From an uncultured Flavobacteriaceae bacterium (GTDB taxonomy: Bacteria > Bacteroidota > Bacteroidia > Flavobacteriales > Flavobacteriaceae), in NCBI GenBank assembly GCA_938020445.1, contig CALIIC010000041.1:1-44293 (forward strand): 44,293 bases of DNA, read 5' to 3'. Position 1 is the stretch's first letter. Each line of letters begins with the position of its first letter. The notes beneath the pieces were generated by a model, which was not told the origin of the DNA, searched no databases, and saw nothing but the letters and a program-made list of their open reading frames with translations. Below are positions 25,872 through 33,719 of the stretch, one piece after another. The translations under genes were made by a program, and so were the position numbers.

Positions 25872-25912
25872 TCAAAATTATCATTTTGATTCATAAAAAT
25901 AGGCATATATGC
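25872..25912. promoter_or_regulatory. Inverted repeats between the AraC and MFS genes
   Basis: tcaaaa (25872-25877) and ttttga (25884-25889) form a perfect inverted repeat with a 6-base spacer; gcatatatgc at 25903-25912 is a second, self-complementary site. The first overlaps a minus-strand TAATTTTG box (25880 to 25873) that fits the -7 element for the AraC gene. These are candidate operator sites for the AraC-type regulator, by position only. Confidence 0.35.
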
Positions 25913-26003
25913 ATATTTTGTCTTAAAATTGGAATAGTTACCCCTATGGGTTTTCTGGACATTAGAAGTACTTTGCATCGTTTAATTACCTATCTTCTTT
26001 TGA

Positions 26004-27152
26004 ATGAAATCACTCTTTCTTATACTTTCGAACCCTCGTTATTTTGGTCCGGCATGGGTTTTTGCAAGTCTTAATATTCTTTTTGGTACGTGGGCCATCT
26101 ATATCCCAACGGTAAAAGAAAATCTGGCGATCGATAAATCACAGTTGGGCCTGGCAATCTTTTGCCTCTCAATGGGGGTGTTTGTGGTGTTTCCCGTTGC
26201 GTCCAAAATTATCAACAAGATGGGTGTTGGGAAGGCCACTGCCTTGGGTGTATTCTTGATTTGTTTAACAGGGCTTTTGCCTTTAATGGCGTCAAGCCTT
26301 TATACGTTGATGGCAGCCTTGTTTCTCTTTGGTAGCTGTAATGGGTTTACCGATATTTCTATGAATACCCTTGTCACCGAATTGGAAAAGGAAGATAAGG
26401 CCAAATTCATGTCGGCGGCACATGGGTTTTTTAGTCTTGGAGGCGTCTTGGCCGGGTTGGGTAGTTTTTTAATCGGTCCGCTTGGCAATCCGTCTTTACA
26501 TATGTTATGTGCCGTACTGCTGGTTTTGGGAGTCAATTTCGTTTTTATGAGACGATATATCCACATCAAGGCAGCCCCAATAGAAAAAGAGCCTTTTAGT
26601 TTTAAGCTTTTCAAACCCTTGTTGGTAATCGGTCTGGTATCGTTCATGGCGATGGGAAGTGAAGGGGCCATTGTTGATTGGAGCGGTCTTTACCTGAAAG
26701 AAATCAGTATCGCACCCGAAGCCCTATGGGGAGCGGGCTTTTTAGGTTTTCAAATAACAATGACGTTGGGCCGCTTCTTAGGCGATAGCGTAAGCGAAAA
26801 ATGGGGGTCCGTGAAAATAGTGTCTTTGGGCGCGCTGGTGGCCATAGCGGGCTATGTATTGGTGTTGACCACCAACACCTACTTTGCTATTGCCGGTTTC
26901 GCTTTGAGCGGACTTGGTTTTTCGGTCATGGTACCAGAGCTTTTTCGCATTGGGGGTACCATTAAGGGAGTAGAATCATCGCAAGGGGTTTCCTTTATTG
27001 CGGGCATGGGGTACATGGGTTTTCTTGTAGCGCCACCGGTCTTGGGCTTTGTAGCCAAAAGCACTTCTTTACTTGTCTGTTTTGGGATTCTCCTTGGTTG
27101 CGCAGGGCTGGTGCTGGGCGCTTCTTTTTTGATGAAGAAAAAAGGTGACTAG
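26004..27152 (+). CDS. MFS transporter
   Basis: A 382-residue major-facilitator permease with about twelve predicted transmembrane segments. The cytoplasmic A-like motif between the second and third helices reads KIINKMGVGKATALG, and the later VMVPELFRIGGTIKGVESSQ and GMGYMGFLVAPPVLGFVAKS segments are the kind seen in the sugar/nucleoside or YbjJ-like group. Start at an ATG preceded by a TTTTG-rich leader. It is divergent from the AraC gene and overlaps the next gene, on the other strand, by 4 bases. The cargo is unknown; a sugar or an aromatic compound is possible given the kynurenine genes nearby, but this is a guess. Confidence 0.9.
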   Translation: MKSLFLILSNPRYFGPAWVFASLNILFGTWAIYIPTVKENLAIDKSQLGLAIFCLSMGVFVVFPVASKIINKMGVGKATALGVFLICLTGLLPLMASSLYTLMAALFLFGSCNGFTDISMNTLVTELEKEDKAKFMSAAHGFFSLGGVLAGLGSFLIGPLGNPSLHMLCAVLLVLGVNFVFMRRYIHIKAAPIEKEPFSFKLFKPLLVIGLVSFMAMGSEGAIVDWSGLYLKEISIAPEALWGAGFLGFQITMTLGRFLGDSVSEKWGSVKIVSLGALVAIAGYVLVLTTNTYFAIAGFALSGLGFSVMVPELFRIGGTIKGVESSQGVSFIAGMGYMGFLVAPPVLGFVAKSTSLLVCFGILLGCAGLVLGASFLMKKKGD

Positions 27153-28327
27153 TCCTTTATATTGGATCGAACCTTGAATTCGGTATTGTCTTTTCCCATA
27201 TTTTGAATGAAGGCTTCCATTTCATCTGTAAGCAATAAGGTATTCTGAACATTCCAGTAAGCAGGGTTGTAAGGGAATTTTAACTTGAAGATATCCCTGA
27301 CGGCACTCACATTTTTCTTTACCGACTCTGTGATAAAACTATCGGAGGTGGTAAGGATAAAACTGCTATCATATACTTCGGTAAAAGTATTTTTCTTATC
27401 TGAAATCTCGACCACGGTATTTCGTTTTGCGGTCTTCATATAATACTTGTTTTTCAGAGGGTCTTTTTCAAAGAGGACCGTCAATTCATACCGTTTGGTT
27501 CTGAATTTGACTTGCTTGCGTTCGCTATAGGGAGGGTTTTTTGGTTCGGATATTTGATGGTACTCCTCAATGGCATTGTTGAGGGTGTTTATGATGTAAT
27601 ACCCGTGAATTCGCACTACGGGGTGGTTTGGGTTCGAGACAAACTCATACCGCACCTTTTCGACATCCTCGAACGGTTTTTCGGTAAGGGTGAAATCATT
27701 TCCAGTAGCATTGAGTCGAATAAAACTGCTGAACAAACCGTAGAGTGTCGGGAAGCGATAGTACACCTTGTGTTCGTCTCTAACAACCCCTGTTTTACGC
27801 ATGTTGTTAAATTCAAAAGTGAAGTCTTTTGGCGTCAACTCCATTTTTTGATTGTAGAGCAGCGTTTTCCTAGCCAACTTCCCTTCGATATCCTGCAAAC
27901 GTACAAGGGTATCGTTATTTTTAAGCAACGCACGAAGAAAGAACTTTTCCCTAAACGGGGCGAACAGATAGTTGTGGGTAATAGAATCTTTTACTTTTTG
28001 CCATAGGGTTTTGGCATTGGTAACGACGACCTCGTCAAGTTCATAAGGGGCTTTTTCCAAGTAAAGGGTATCGGTCAACCCTAGAAACGACTTGGACACT
28101 TTTTGATACCCCAAGCGGTAGAATACCAGGGTGTCTAGTGATGAAGTAAATGCGTAGCGGCCATCGGCATTGCTCATGGTATGGTCCTTACCATTATAGA
28201 CTGCTACAAACTCAATAGGTTCTTTTTCATCTGGATCGTATATTACGCCTTCGTGGCTATTTTGGGCAGTGCAAAAATAGCTGGCAAAAACAAAGATGCC
28301 TAAAACAAAATTCCAGTAGCCGCTCAT
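27149..28327 (-). CDS. CarboxypepD_reg-like exported protein, 392 residues
   Basis: Signal peptide ending near CTAQ, then a carboxypeptidase-regulatory-like domain (EGVIYDPDEKEPIEFVAVYN and MSNADGRYAFTSSLDTLVFY), a YELDEVVVTNAKTLWQKVKD segment, and about 280 residues of unknown fold with a repeated Phe/Tyr/Lys-rich pattern. The form is common in flavobacteria and resembles the plug-like part of surface nutrient systems without a barrel. It starts within the last codons of the preceding exported gene (4-base overlap), indicating coupled translation, and ends inside the convergent MFS gene. Confidence 0.83.
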   Translation of the reverse strand: MSGYWNFVLGIFVFASYFCTAQNSHEGVIYDPDEKEPIEFVAVYNGKDHTMSNADGRYAFTSSLDTLVFYRLGYQKVSKSFLGLTDTLYLEKAPYELDEVVVTNAKTLWQKVKDSITHNYLFAPFREKFFLRALLKNNDTLVRLQDIEGKLARKTLLYNQKMELTPKDFTFEFNNMRKTGVVRDEHKVYYRFPTLYGLFSSFIRLNATGNDFTLTEKPFEDVEKVRYEFVSNPNHPVVRIHGYYIINTLNNAIEEYHQISEPKNPPYSERKQVKFRTKRYELTVLFEKDPLKNKYYMKTAKRNTVVEISDKKNTFTEVYDSSFILTTSDSFITESVKKNVSAVRDIFKLKFPYNPAYWNVQNTLLLTDEMEAFIQNMGKDNTEFKVRSNIKD

Positions 28328-28986
28328 TTAACGGAAACGCCGGTAAAATAAAGTTTAAAATTACTTCCGGGCATCTGATGCATTTTGGCAATTTTTAATC
28401 CGTTCATATCCTCGTAGTCTTCCCAAGTGGTCATCATAGAGGGCTCTTCCTGATTTGATTTTCGAAATACCCATTCTTGAACGATCAGATCATCCCCAAA
28501 GTAAAAGTCGTAGGCATCGCCAGGGGTATATCCGCCTTCATTGCCATATACGATGGTGAGTTTTTGCATGGCTTTTTTACTGATAGGGGCTTCCGCTTCC
28601 GTGCTATGGGCGTGATCTAGATTGTCGCTATCCCATATGAGCTGAAAAGGTGCCAAAAGCCAATATTTGTCATTTATAAAGCCACCATTTGTTTTATAGG
28701 CGGTACTGTCCATATCGGCCCAATTATACTCCAGGGTGCTTTCCCCGGTGATGGCGATTATATCGTTGGTTTGCGGTTTCCAGACCCAGCTGCGTTCAAA
28801 ATGCGTGGTATCCCGATCCACATTGAAGGTAAAACGAAGCTCTTCTACTTTTTGCCAGTTTTCAAAACCGTTGGCATTGGCCACTTTTTCGAGAATTGTG
28901 GGTTCTTGAATCTCTGTTTTATCAACCAAGGTAAATCCTGTTGATAGTATTCCGATCAGGCAAAGGGCCACTAGATAGTTCTTCAT
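28324..28986 (-). CDS. Exported protein of unknown function, 220 residues
   Basis: The ATG at 28986 opens a clear signal peptide (MKNYLVALCLIGILSTGFTL). An ATG 26 codons upstream is less likely because the extra residues are charged and spoil the signal. The mature part contains ILEKVANANGFENWQKVEEL, SWVWKPQTNDIIAIT, MDSTAYKTNGGFINDKYW and WEDYEDMNGLKIAKMHQMPG. The pattern resembles LolA/LppX-like beta half-barrels, but I cannot assign a family with confidence. It ends in a 4-base ATGA overlap with the CarboxypepD_reg-like gene, so the two are almost certainly one operon. Confidence 0.75.
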   Translation of the reverse strand: MKNYLVALCLIGILSTGFTLVDKTEIQEPTILEKVANANGFENWQKVEELRFTFNVDRDTTHFERSWVWKPQTNDIIAITGESTLEYNWADMDSTAYKTNGGFINDKYWLLAPFQLIWDSDNLDHAHSTEAEAPISKKAMQKLTIVYGNEGGYTPGDAYDFYFGDDLIVQEWVFRKSNQEEPSMMTTWEDYEDMNGLKIAKMHQMPGSNFKLYFTGVSVK

Positions 28987-29075
28987 TTTCGCTGTTTTGA
29001 CCAAAGATAAAAGCTTTTTGTCTATGATTTGAAAATCGACCGATTTATAGGCATCGTTTTTCACGATAAAATGAG

Positions 29076-29083
29076 TATTTTTG
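29076..29083 (+). promoter_or_regulatory. Possible -7 element for clpP
   Basis: TATTTTTG fits TAnnTTTG and ends 19 bases before the ATG at 29103. No TTG was seen at the -33 distance. Confidence 0.4.
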
Positions 29084-29102
29084 AACTGATAAAAATTAAA
29101 GA

Positions 29103-29651
29103 ATGAGTTCTAAAAAAGGAAAAATACAAGAAGCGATCGATGAAAAGATGCTGGAGGAACGCAAGGTCTTTCTTTGGGGAATGGTCGATGATGATTCCGC
29201 AAAGCATGTTATTGATCGTTTGCTTTACCTAGACTTGCAAAACGATAAGGAAATACAACTGTATATCAATAGCCCCGGTGGATATGTTACTTCAGGTTTT
29301 GCAATGTACGATACGATACAATCTCTTAAAAGTCCGGTTTCTACTATTTGTACGGGCTTGGCGGCTTCTATGGGGTCTATTTTATTATCCGTTGGAAAAA
29401 AGGGAAGACGCTTCATTCAGCCACACGCACAGGTAATGATACATCAACCAAGTGGAGGCGCAAGAGGTCAGGCAAGCAACATTGAGATTCAAGCGAAAGA
29501 AATTATCAAAACCAAGGAGTTGAGTGCGCAGATTTTAGCGGATAATTGTGGTCAAAAATTTGATAAAGTACTCAAAGACTTCGACCGTGATTATTGGATG
29601 AATGCCCAGGAATCGGTAGACTATGGCATCGTCGATGGTATTTTAGAATAA
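29103..29651 (+). CDS. clpP: ClpP-type serine protease, free-standing
   Basis: A 182-residue protease subunit. The catalytic triad is intact: Ser89 in GLAASMGSILL, His114 in MIHQPSGG and Asp163 in DRDYWM. The N-terminus SKKGKIQEAIDEKMLEERKVF has no membrane segment. ClpP forms a 14-mer that degrades unfolded proteins fed by ClpX or ClpA. Here no clpX is next to it and the length is slightly short, so this may be a second, ClpR-like or alternative ClpP of the type seen in Bacteroidota. It has its own promoter-like box and a strong terminator, so it is probably monocistronic. Confidence 0.9.
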   Translation: MSSKKGKIQEAIDEKMLEERKVFLWGMVDDDSAKHVIDRLLYLDLQNDKEIQLYINSPGGYVTSGFAMYDTIQSLKSPVSTICTGLAASMGSILLSVGKKGRRFIQPHAQVMIHQPSGGARGQASNIEIQAKEIIKTKELSAQILADNCGQKFDKVLKDFDRDYWMNAQESVDYGIVDGILE

Positions 29652-29690
29652 ATAAACCGCCTGCCAAATTTTAGGGGCAGTCTTAAAGGA

Positions 29691-29727
29691 AAAAGTCCTT
29701 CGCAAATAGGTTGTGAAGGACTTTTTT
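29691..29727 (+). terminator. Rho-independent terminator after clpP
   Basis: aaaagtccttcgcaa pairs with ttgtgaaggactttt, with one G-T wobble, around an atagg loop, followed by a T-run (29722-29727). The perfect core is 11 bases long. Confidence 0.9.
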
Positions 29728-29742
29728 GGATATATATAGGCG

Positions 29743-29784
29743 CCGAAGCGGAAAGTTCATAAGATATACGAATGAAAGCTTCGG
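29743..29784. promoter_or_regulatory. Stacked hairpin upstream of kmo
   Basis: An outer perfect 7-base stem (ccgaagc at 29743-29749, gcttcgg at 29778-29784) encloses an inner stem (ttcat 29756-29760, atgaa 29772-29776) with an 11-base loop. It lies between the clpP terminator and kmo. A further self-complementary stretch, ccccatgggg at 29846-29855, follows. The gap 29652-29916 holds nothing else that I can support. It may be an RNA leader structure or a protein site. Confidence 0.35.
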
Positions 29785-29922
29785 TTGGATTTTTCCTACA
29801 TGTTAAAAAAAAGATAAGAATCACACAGATCGGGATTGGGCAAGACCCCATGGGGGAGTGGTCAAAACCTTTTGTATTTTGTTATCTTTAACGTTTACAG
29901 TACAGACGCTAGCAGAATGGTT

Positions 29923-31263
29923 ATGAAACAAACTCCCAAAAACATTGCAATAATCGGTTCAGGACTTGTTGGGTCTTTGCTGGCACTTTACCTGAAGAAA
30001 TTAGGACATACAGTGACCGTTTTTGATCGCAGGCCCGATATTCGAAATGTTCAATTTTCCGGACGTTCTATCAATTTGGCCATGAGCAATCGCGGTTGGA
30101 ACGCTTTACGGGCCGTAGGGGTCGAGGATGAAATTAAAGCTATTGCCATTCCGTTGGATAAAAGGGCCATGCATGTGGTAGGGCAGGAGCAATACTTTCA
30201 GCCATATGGAAAGGAAGGTGAAGCAATATGGTCTATTTCCAGAGGGGTACTCAATCGTAAAATGATCGATTTGGCAGAACTAGCCGGAGTCGCGTTTCGA
30301 TTTGAAGAAAAAGTATGGGATATCAATCTGCCGGAAGCCAAAATATACACGGGCGATAGCGAAAAGGGGGCGTGGTCCGAATATCAATACGATATGGTAT
30401 TTGGTTGTGATGGGGCTTTTTCGAGGGTGCGGCATAAAATGCAGCGTCGTAGTCGTTTTGATTATTCCCAAGATTTTATAGATGTAGGCTATAAAGAATT
30501 ACGAATTCCGCCCAATGAGGATGGCAGCCATAAGCTCGACAAGCATTCGTTTCATATTTGGCCCAGGGGCAAGTTTATGCTTATTGCCATGCCCAATATA
30601 GATGGTAGCTTCACATGTACCTTGTTCATGCCTTTTGAGGGAGCGGTTTCCTTTGAAAATATACAGAGCAAAGCCCAGGCAACGGCTTTTTTTATGGAGT
30701 ATTTTCCAAACGTAATGCAGGTGATGGACGACCTCTTGGAGGATTTTTTCCAAAACCCGACCAGTGCGATGGTGACAATGAAATGCCATCCGTGGACCTA
30801 TTGGGACAAGGTTGCCCTCGTGGGAGACTCTGCCCATGCAGTAGTGCCTTTTTATGGCCAGGGAATGAATGCGGGTTTTGAGGATATTTTTGTTTTAAAC
30901 CAGATTATATCAAGGTTGGGAGATGATTGGGAAGGCATCTTCAAAGAGTATCAAAAGGCACGTAAACCAAATGCAGATGCCATTGCCGAATTGAGTTATC
31001 GAAATTTTATGGAAATGAGCAGCAAGACAGCGGACCCAATGTTTTTGCTTCAAAAGAAGATAGAAAAACGCTTTGCGGCCAAATACCCCGATAAGTGGAT
31101 CCCTGTTTACTCAAGGGTCACTTTTTCAGATCGGCCGTATAGTGAAGCCCTGGCGATTGGAGATGCGCAAGAAGCAATTATGCAACAAATAATGCAGCTT
31201 CCCAAGATCGATGAATTATGGGATAGTGCGTTGGTAGAAGAGAAAATATTAGGATTGCTGTAA
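29923..31263 (+). CDS. kmo: Kynurenine 3-monooxygenase
   Basis: FAD- and NADPH-dependent enzyme that hydroxylates kynurenine to 3-hydroxykynurenine. From the ATG at 29923 it has 446 residues. The Rossmann GxGxxG is IAIIGSGLVGSLLALYLKK, the second FAD motif is VALVGDSAHAVVPFYGQG, and GRSINLAMSNRG and NFMEMSSKTADP match the family. A longer frame with a TTG at 29836 adds 29 residues without family likeness, so it is not used; an ATG at 29917 is equally possible. With kynU, it makes 3-hydroxyanthranilate, the precursor of quinolinate and NAD. Its end overlaps the convergent DUF2834 gene by 15 bases. Confidence 0.93.
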   Translation: MKQTPKNIAIIGSGLVGSLLALYLKKLGHTVTVFDRRPDIRNVQFSGRSINLAMSNRGWNALRAVGVEDEIKAIAIPLDKRAMHVVGQEQYFQPYGKEGEAIWSISRGVLNRKMIDLAELAGVAFRFEEKVWDINLPEAKIYTGDSEKGAWSEYQYDMVFGCDGAFSRVRHKMQRRSRFDYSQDFIDVGYKELRIPPNEDGSHKLDKHSFHIWPRGKFMLIAMPNIDGSFTCTLFMPFEGAVSFENIQSKAQATAFFMEYFPNVMQVMDDLLEDFFQNPTSAMVTMKCHPWTYWDKVALVGDSAHAVVPFYGQGMNAGFEDIFVLNQIISRLGDDWEGIFKEYQKARKPNADAIAELSYRNFMEMSSKTADPMFLLQKKIEKRFAAKYPDKWIPVYSRVTFSDRPYSEALAIGDAQEAIMQQIMQLPKIDELWDSALVEEKILGLL

Positions 31264-31608
31264 AATATTTTGAGTTTTGCGCATACGGCGCTCGCGAAAA
31301 AATAGGAACAAAGGGAAACTGCAGGCCAAAGCCACCAAAAAGGTAAGGGGAATAAAAAGCCACCAGTGCTTCATTTTCAATTTCCGAGCCTCATATACCA
31401 TCCATATAACAAAGGCGATTGCCACTACCGCTATATCGGCGTTGATCGATTTTGCGGGTAAGGTGGTCTTGGTAAGGGCAAGGAAATTGCCGATAGAGGT
31501 GTCTTCCACCTCTAAATAAAATAAAGTGTTGTAATACCATGTGGCACATAGCCCAACAATGGCCAAAATAAGAAATACAAGTTCTACTAGGGTGAATTTT
31601 GGTTTCAT
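31249..31608 (-). CDS. DUF2834-type small membrane protein
   Basis: A 119-residue protein with three transmembrane segments (about residues 7-24, 59-74 and 84-102). The stretch NADIAVVAIAFVIWMVYEAR and the ending FPLFLFFRERR are characteristic of DUF2834, a family without known function. The start is the ATG at 31608; the TTG five codons upstream is not needed. It ends 15 bases inside the kmo gene. The left-flanking terminator hairpin separates it from the zinc-ribbon-family gene. Confidence 0.82.
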   Translation of the reverse strand: MKPKFTLVELVFLILAIVGLCATWYYNTLFYLEVEDTSIGNFLALTKTTLPAKSINADIAVVAIAFVIWMVYEARKLKMKHWWLFIPLTFLVALACSFPLFLFFRERRMRKTQNILQQS

Positions 31609-31621
31609 GTACTCAAGGTAC

Positions 31622-31664
31622 AAAAAAAGCCATCTTGAATTCTCAAGATGGCTTCGTCTTTTTT
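31622..31664. terminator. Bidirectional terminator
   Basis: Perfect 12-base stem (aagccatcttga and tcaagatggctt) with an attc loop, an A-run on the left and a T-run on the right. It can end the minus-strand transcript of the zinc-ribbon-family gene, whose stop is 11 bases away. Confidence 0.9.
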
Positions 31665-31675
31665 AAACAAGGCTC

Positions 31676-32455
31676 TTAAAGGCTTGCAAACATCTTTTGC
31701 ATTTTTTCTTGCTCTTCTTCTGCCAGGGTAGGATCTACCAAGATACGACCACTGTGCTCATCGGTAATGATTTTTTTTCTTGAAGCGATCTCTACCTGCA
31801 CTTGTGGTGGAATGGTAAAGAAAGAACCACCGGAAGCACCTCTTTCAATCGGCACAACCGCAAGACCGTTCTTTACATTGCCCCTAATTCGAGCATATGC
31901 CTTTACCAAACGCTCCTCAATTTCTTGTTGAAATTTTTCCGATTTCAATAAAAGGGCTTTTTCCTCTTTCTCGGTCTCGGCCAAGATAGCATCAAGCTCA
32001 CTTTTCTTGTGCTTCAAGTGAGAATCGCGCTCGCTTAGTTTTTCTTTGGTTTCGCTTACGACTATTTTTTTCTGCTCTATCTGTACTTTGAATTCTTTGA
32101 TATTCTTTTCGGCAAGTTGAATTTCCAATTCTTGAAATTCCAATTCCTTACTGATAGAGTTGAATTCGCGACTGTTACGAACATTTTTCTGCTGCTCGGC
32201 GTATTTTTTGATCAATACTTTTGCTTCTTCGATCAAGTTCTTTTTAGCACCAATCTCGTAGTTAATAGTTTCCACATCGGTCTTTAACTTATCCATCCTA
32301 GTTTTAAGGCCCAATACTTCATCCTCAAGATCCTCGACTTCCAAAGGAAGCTCTCCGCGTACATTGCGAATCTCATCAACTCTAGAATCGATTAATTGCA
32401 AATCGTACAATGCCCTTAACTTTTCTTCTACCGTTGCTTCTGCTTTTTTTGCCAT
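31676..32455 (-). CDS. Zinc-ribbon-family coiled-coil protein lacking the cysteines
   Basis: A 259-residue, highly charged coiled coil (residues 30-190) followed by the conserved FFTIPPQVQVEIASRKKIIT and GRILVDP of the C4-type zinc-ribbon family. In the canonical family that segment carries four zinc-binding cysteines; here they are Ala/Ser/Gly and Asp/His (ERGASGGSFF, ITDEHSGRI), so zinc binding is not expected. Loss of these cysteines seems to be a habit of this group in Bacteroidota, from memory. It may bind RNA or DNA but its function is unknown. It follows the NIF3 gene by 2 bases, so both are one operon. Confidence 0.85.
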   Translation of the reverse strand: MAKKAEATVEEKLRALYDLQLIDSRVDEIRNVRGELPLEVEDLEDEVLGLKTRMDKLKTDVETINYEIGAKKNLIEEAKVLIKKYAEQQKNVRNSREFNSISKELEFQELEIQLAEKNIKEFKVQIEQKKIVVSETKEKLSERDSHLKHKKSELDAILAETEKEEKALLLKSEKFQQEIEERLVKAYARIRGNVKNGLAVVPIERGASGGSFFTIPPQVQVEIASRKKIITDEHSGRILVDPTLAEEEQEKMQKMFASL

Positions 32456-32457
32456 AC

Positions 32458-33552
32458 TTATAAATAATTGATTGGATTGGTTTTACTTTCCGATAAATGG
32501 ATTGCAAAATTAGGCATTTTTTTCGTAAGATAATCAACTAAAAGATTTTTTGTAAACTGCTCAGTTTCATAGTGTCCGATATCGGCTATCAACATTTTGC
32601 CTTCCTCTTGATAGTATTCATGGTATTTGATATCGGAAGTTACCAATACGTCAGCCCCTGCGGCCTTAGCGGCTCCTATGGCAAAGGCACCACTGCCACC
32701 GAGTACGGCAATACGCTGTACCGGTTTGTTTGCCCTACCCGAATAGCGTATCCCATCCGCTTTCATACGCCCTTTCAGCTGCTGTAGAAAGGCAAGACCT
32801 TCTATCGGTTCCTTTAGATCACCTACCATTCCCATACCAATGCTATCGTCTTTATTTTCAAGCGTCAATACTTCATAAGCGACCGCTTCGTACGGATGAT
32901 TTTTAAAGAGTGCGGCAAGTACTGCTCTTTCTTTGGTGGGCGAGAAGATCATGTTTACCCGTGCCTCTTCTTCATAATGTGTTTTTCCGATTTCCCCTTT
33001 TGCAGGGTTGGCGGCTTCATTCGCTCGAAAACTTCCTACCCCTTCGGTCGTAAAACTACAATGGCTATAATTACCCATATTCCCAGCGCCTGCCGCAAAC
33101 AATGCCTCTTTCAGGGCAGCTGCCGCATCTTTAGGAACATAGGTGGTCAATTTTTTGACGGTCGCTTTTTTGGGGATTAAAATCTTGGGATTCTGAATGC
33201 CCAGAACTTCGCAGATTTTTGCATTTACACCATGGGGCGAATTGTCCAAGGCCGTATGCATACTGTAAATAGCGATATCATTTTTGATTGCCTTCATGAC
33301 GACCCGTTCAACATAGGTAGTGCCATTGAGTCTTTTGAGACCACCAAAGATAATTGGATGAAAACTGACGATGAGATTGCAATTTTTGGCAATGGCTTCA
33401 TCAACCACATTTTCCAAGGTATCTAAGGTTACGATGATCCCGGATACTTCGGTTTCGTAACGGCCTACCAACAGCCCTACATTATCAAAATCCTCCGCTT
33501 GGGCCAAAGGGGCCAACTCCTCAAGAAGGGTTGTTATATCTTTTATGGTCAT
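32458..33552 (-). CDS. NIF3-family dinuclear metal-centre protein
   Basis: A 364-residue protein of the NIF3/YbgI/DUF34 family. The N-terminal half has AEDFDNVGLLVGR and SFHPIIFGGLKRL, the metal-binding site, and the C-terminal half has VLGGSGAFAIGAAKAAGADV, SDIKYHEYYQ and IADIGHYETE. Between them is a YqfO-like insert. The family has been linked to GTP cyclohydrolase-like activity and metal trafficking, with no firm role. It is followed after 2 bases by the zinc-ribbon-like gene, an arrangement conserved in Bacteroidota. A TAnnTTTG box lies 20 bases before the ATG. Confidence 0.92.
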   Translation of the reverse strand: MTIKDITTLLEELAPLAQAEDFDNVGLLVGRYETEVSGIIVTLDTLENVVDEAIAKNCNLIVSFHPIIFGGLKRLNGTTYVERVVMKAIKNDIAIYSMHTALDNSPHGVNAKICEVLGIQNPKILIPKKATVKKLTTYVPKDAAAALKEALFAAGAGNMGNYSHCSFTTEGVGSFRANEAANPAKGEIGKTHYEEEARVNMIFSPTKERAVLAALFKNHPYEAVAYEVLTLENKDDSIGMGMVGDLKEPIEGLAFLQQLKGRMKADGIRYSGRANKPVQRIAVLGGSGAFAIGAAKAAGADVLVTSDIKYHEYYQEEGKMLIADIGHYETEQFTKNLLVDYLTKKMPNFAIHLSESKTNPINYL

Positions 33553-33571
33553 TTTACGATGCTAAGTATCT

Positions 33572-33579
33572 CAAAGATA
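33572..33579 (-). promoter_or_regulatory. Possible -7 element for the NIF3 operon
   Basis: TATCTTTG on the minus strand (33579 to 33572) fits TAnnTTTG and ends 19 bases before the NIF3 ATG. No -33 TTG at the right spacing was found. The region 33553-33719 also holds the promoter of the divergent lpxK gene. Confidence 0.4.
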
Positions 33580-33719
33580 GGAACTGATTTTGACATTGCA
33601 TGGCGAATCGCATGATGGGGCGCCAATTTATCCATTATAGGACGGTTGCTTCTAAAACATTGGAAAGACCATCAAAAGAAAATGGTGCAATCAGTTCAAA
33701 AATATATATTTTCGTTGCT

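Noticed and set aside
27512-28006. 164-residue plus-strand open frame
   Set aside because: Contained in the CarboxypepD_reg-like gene on the other strand; no likely start context.
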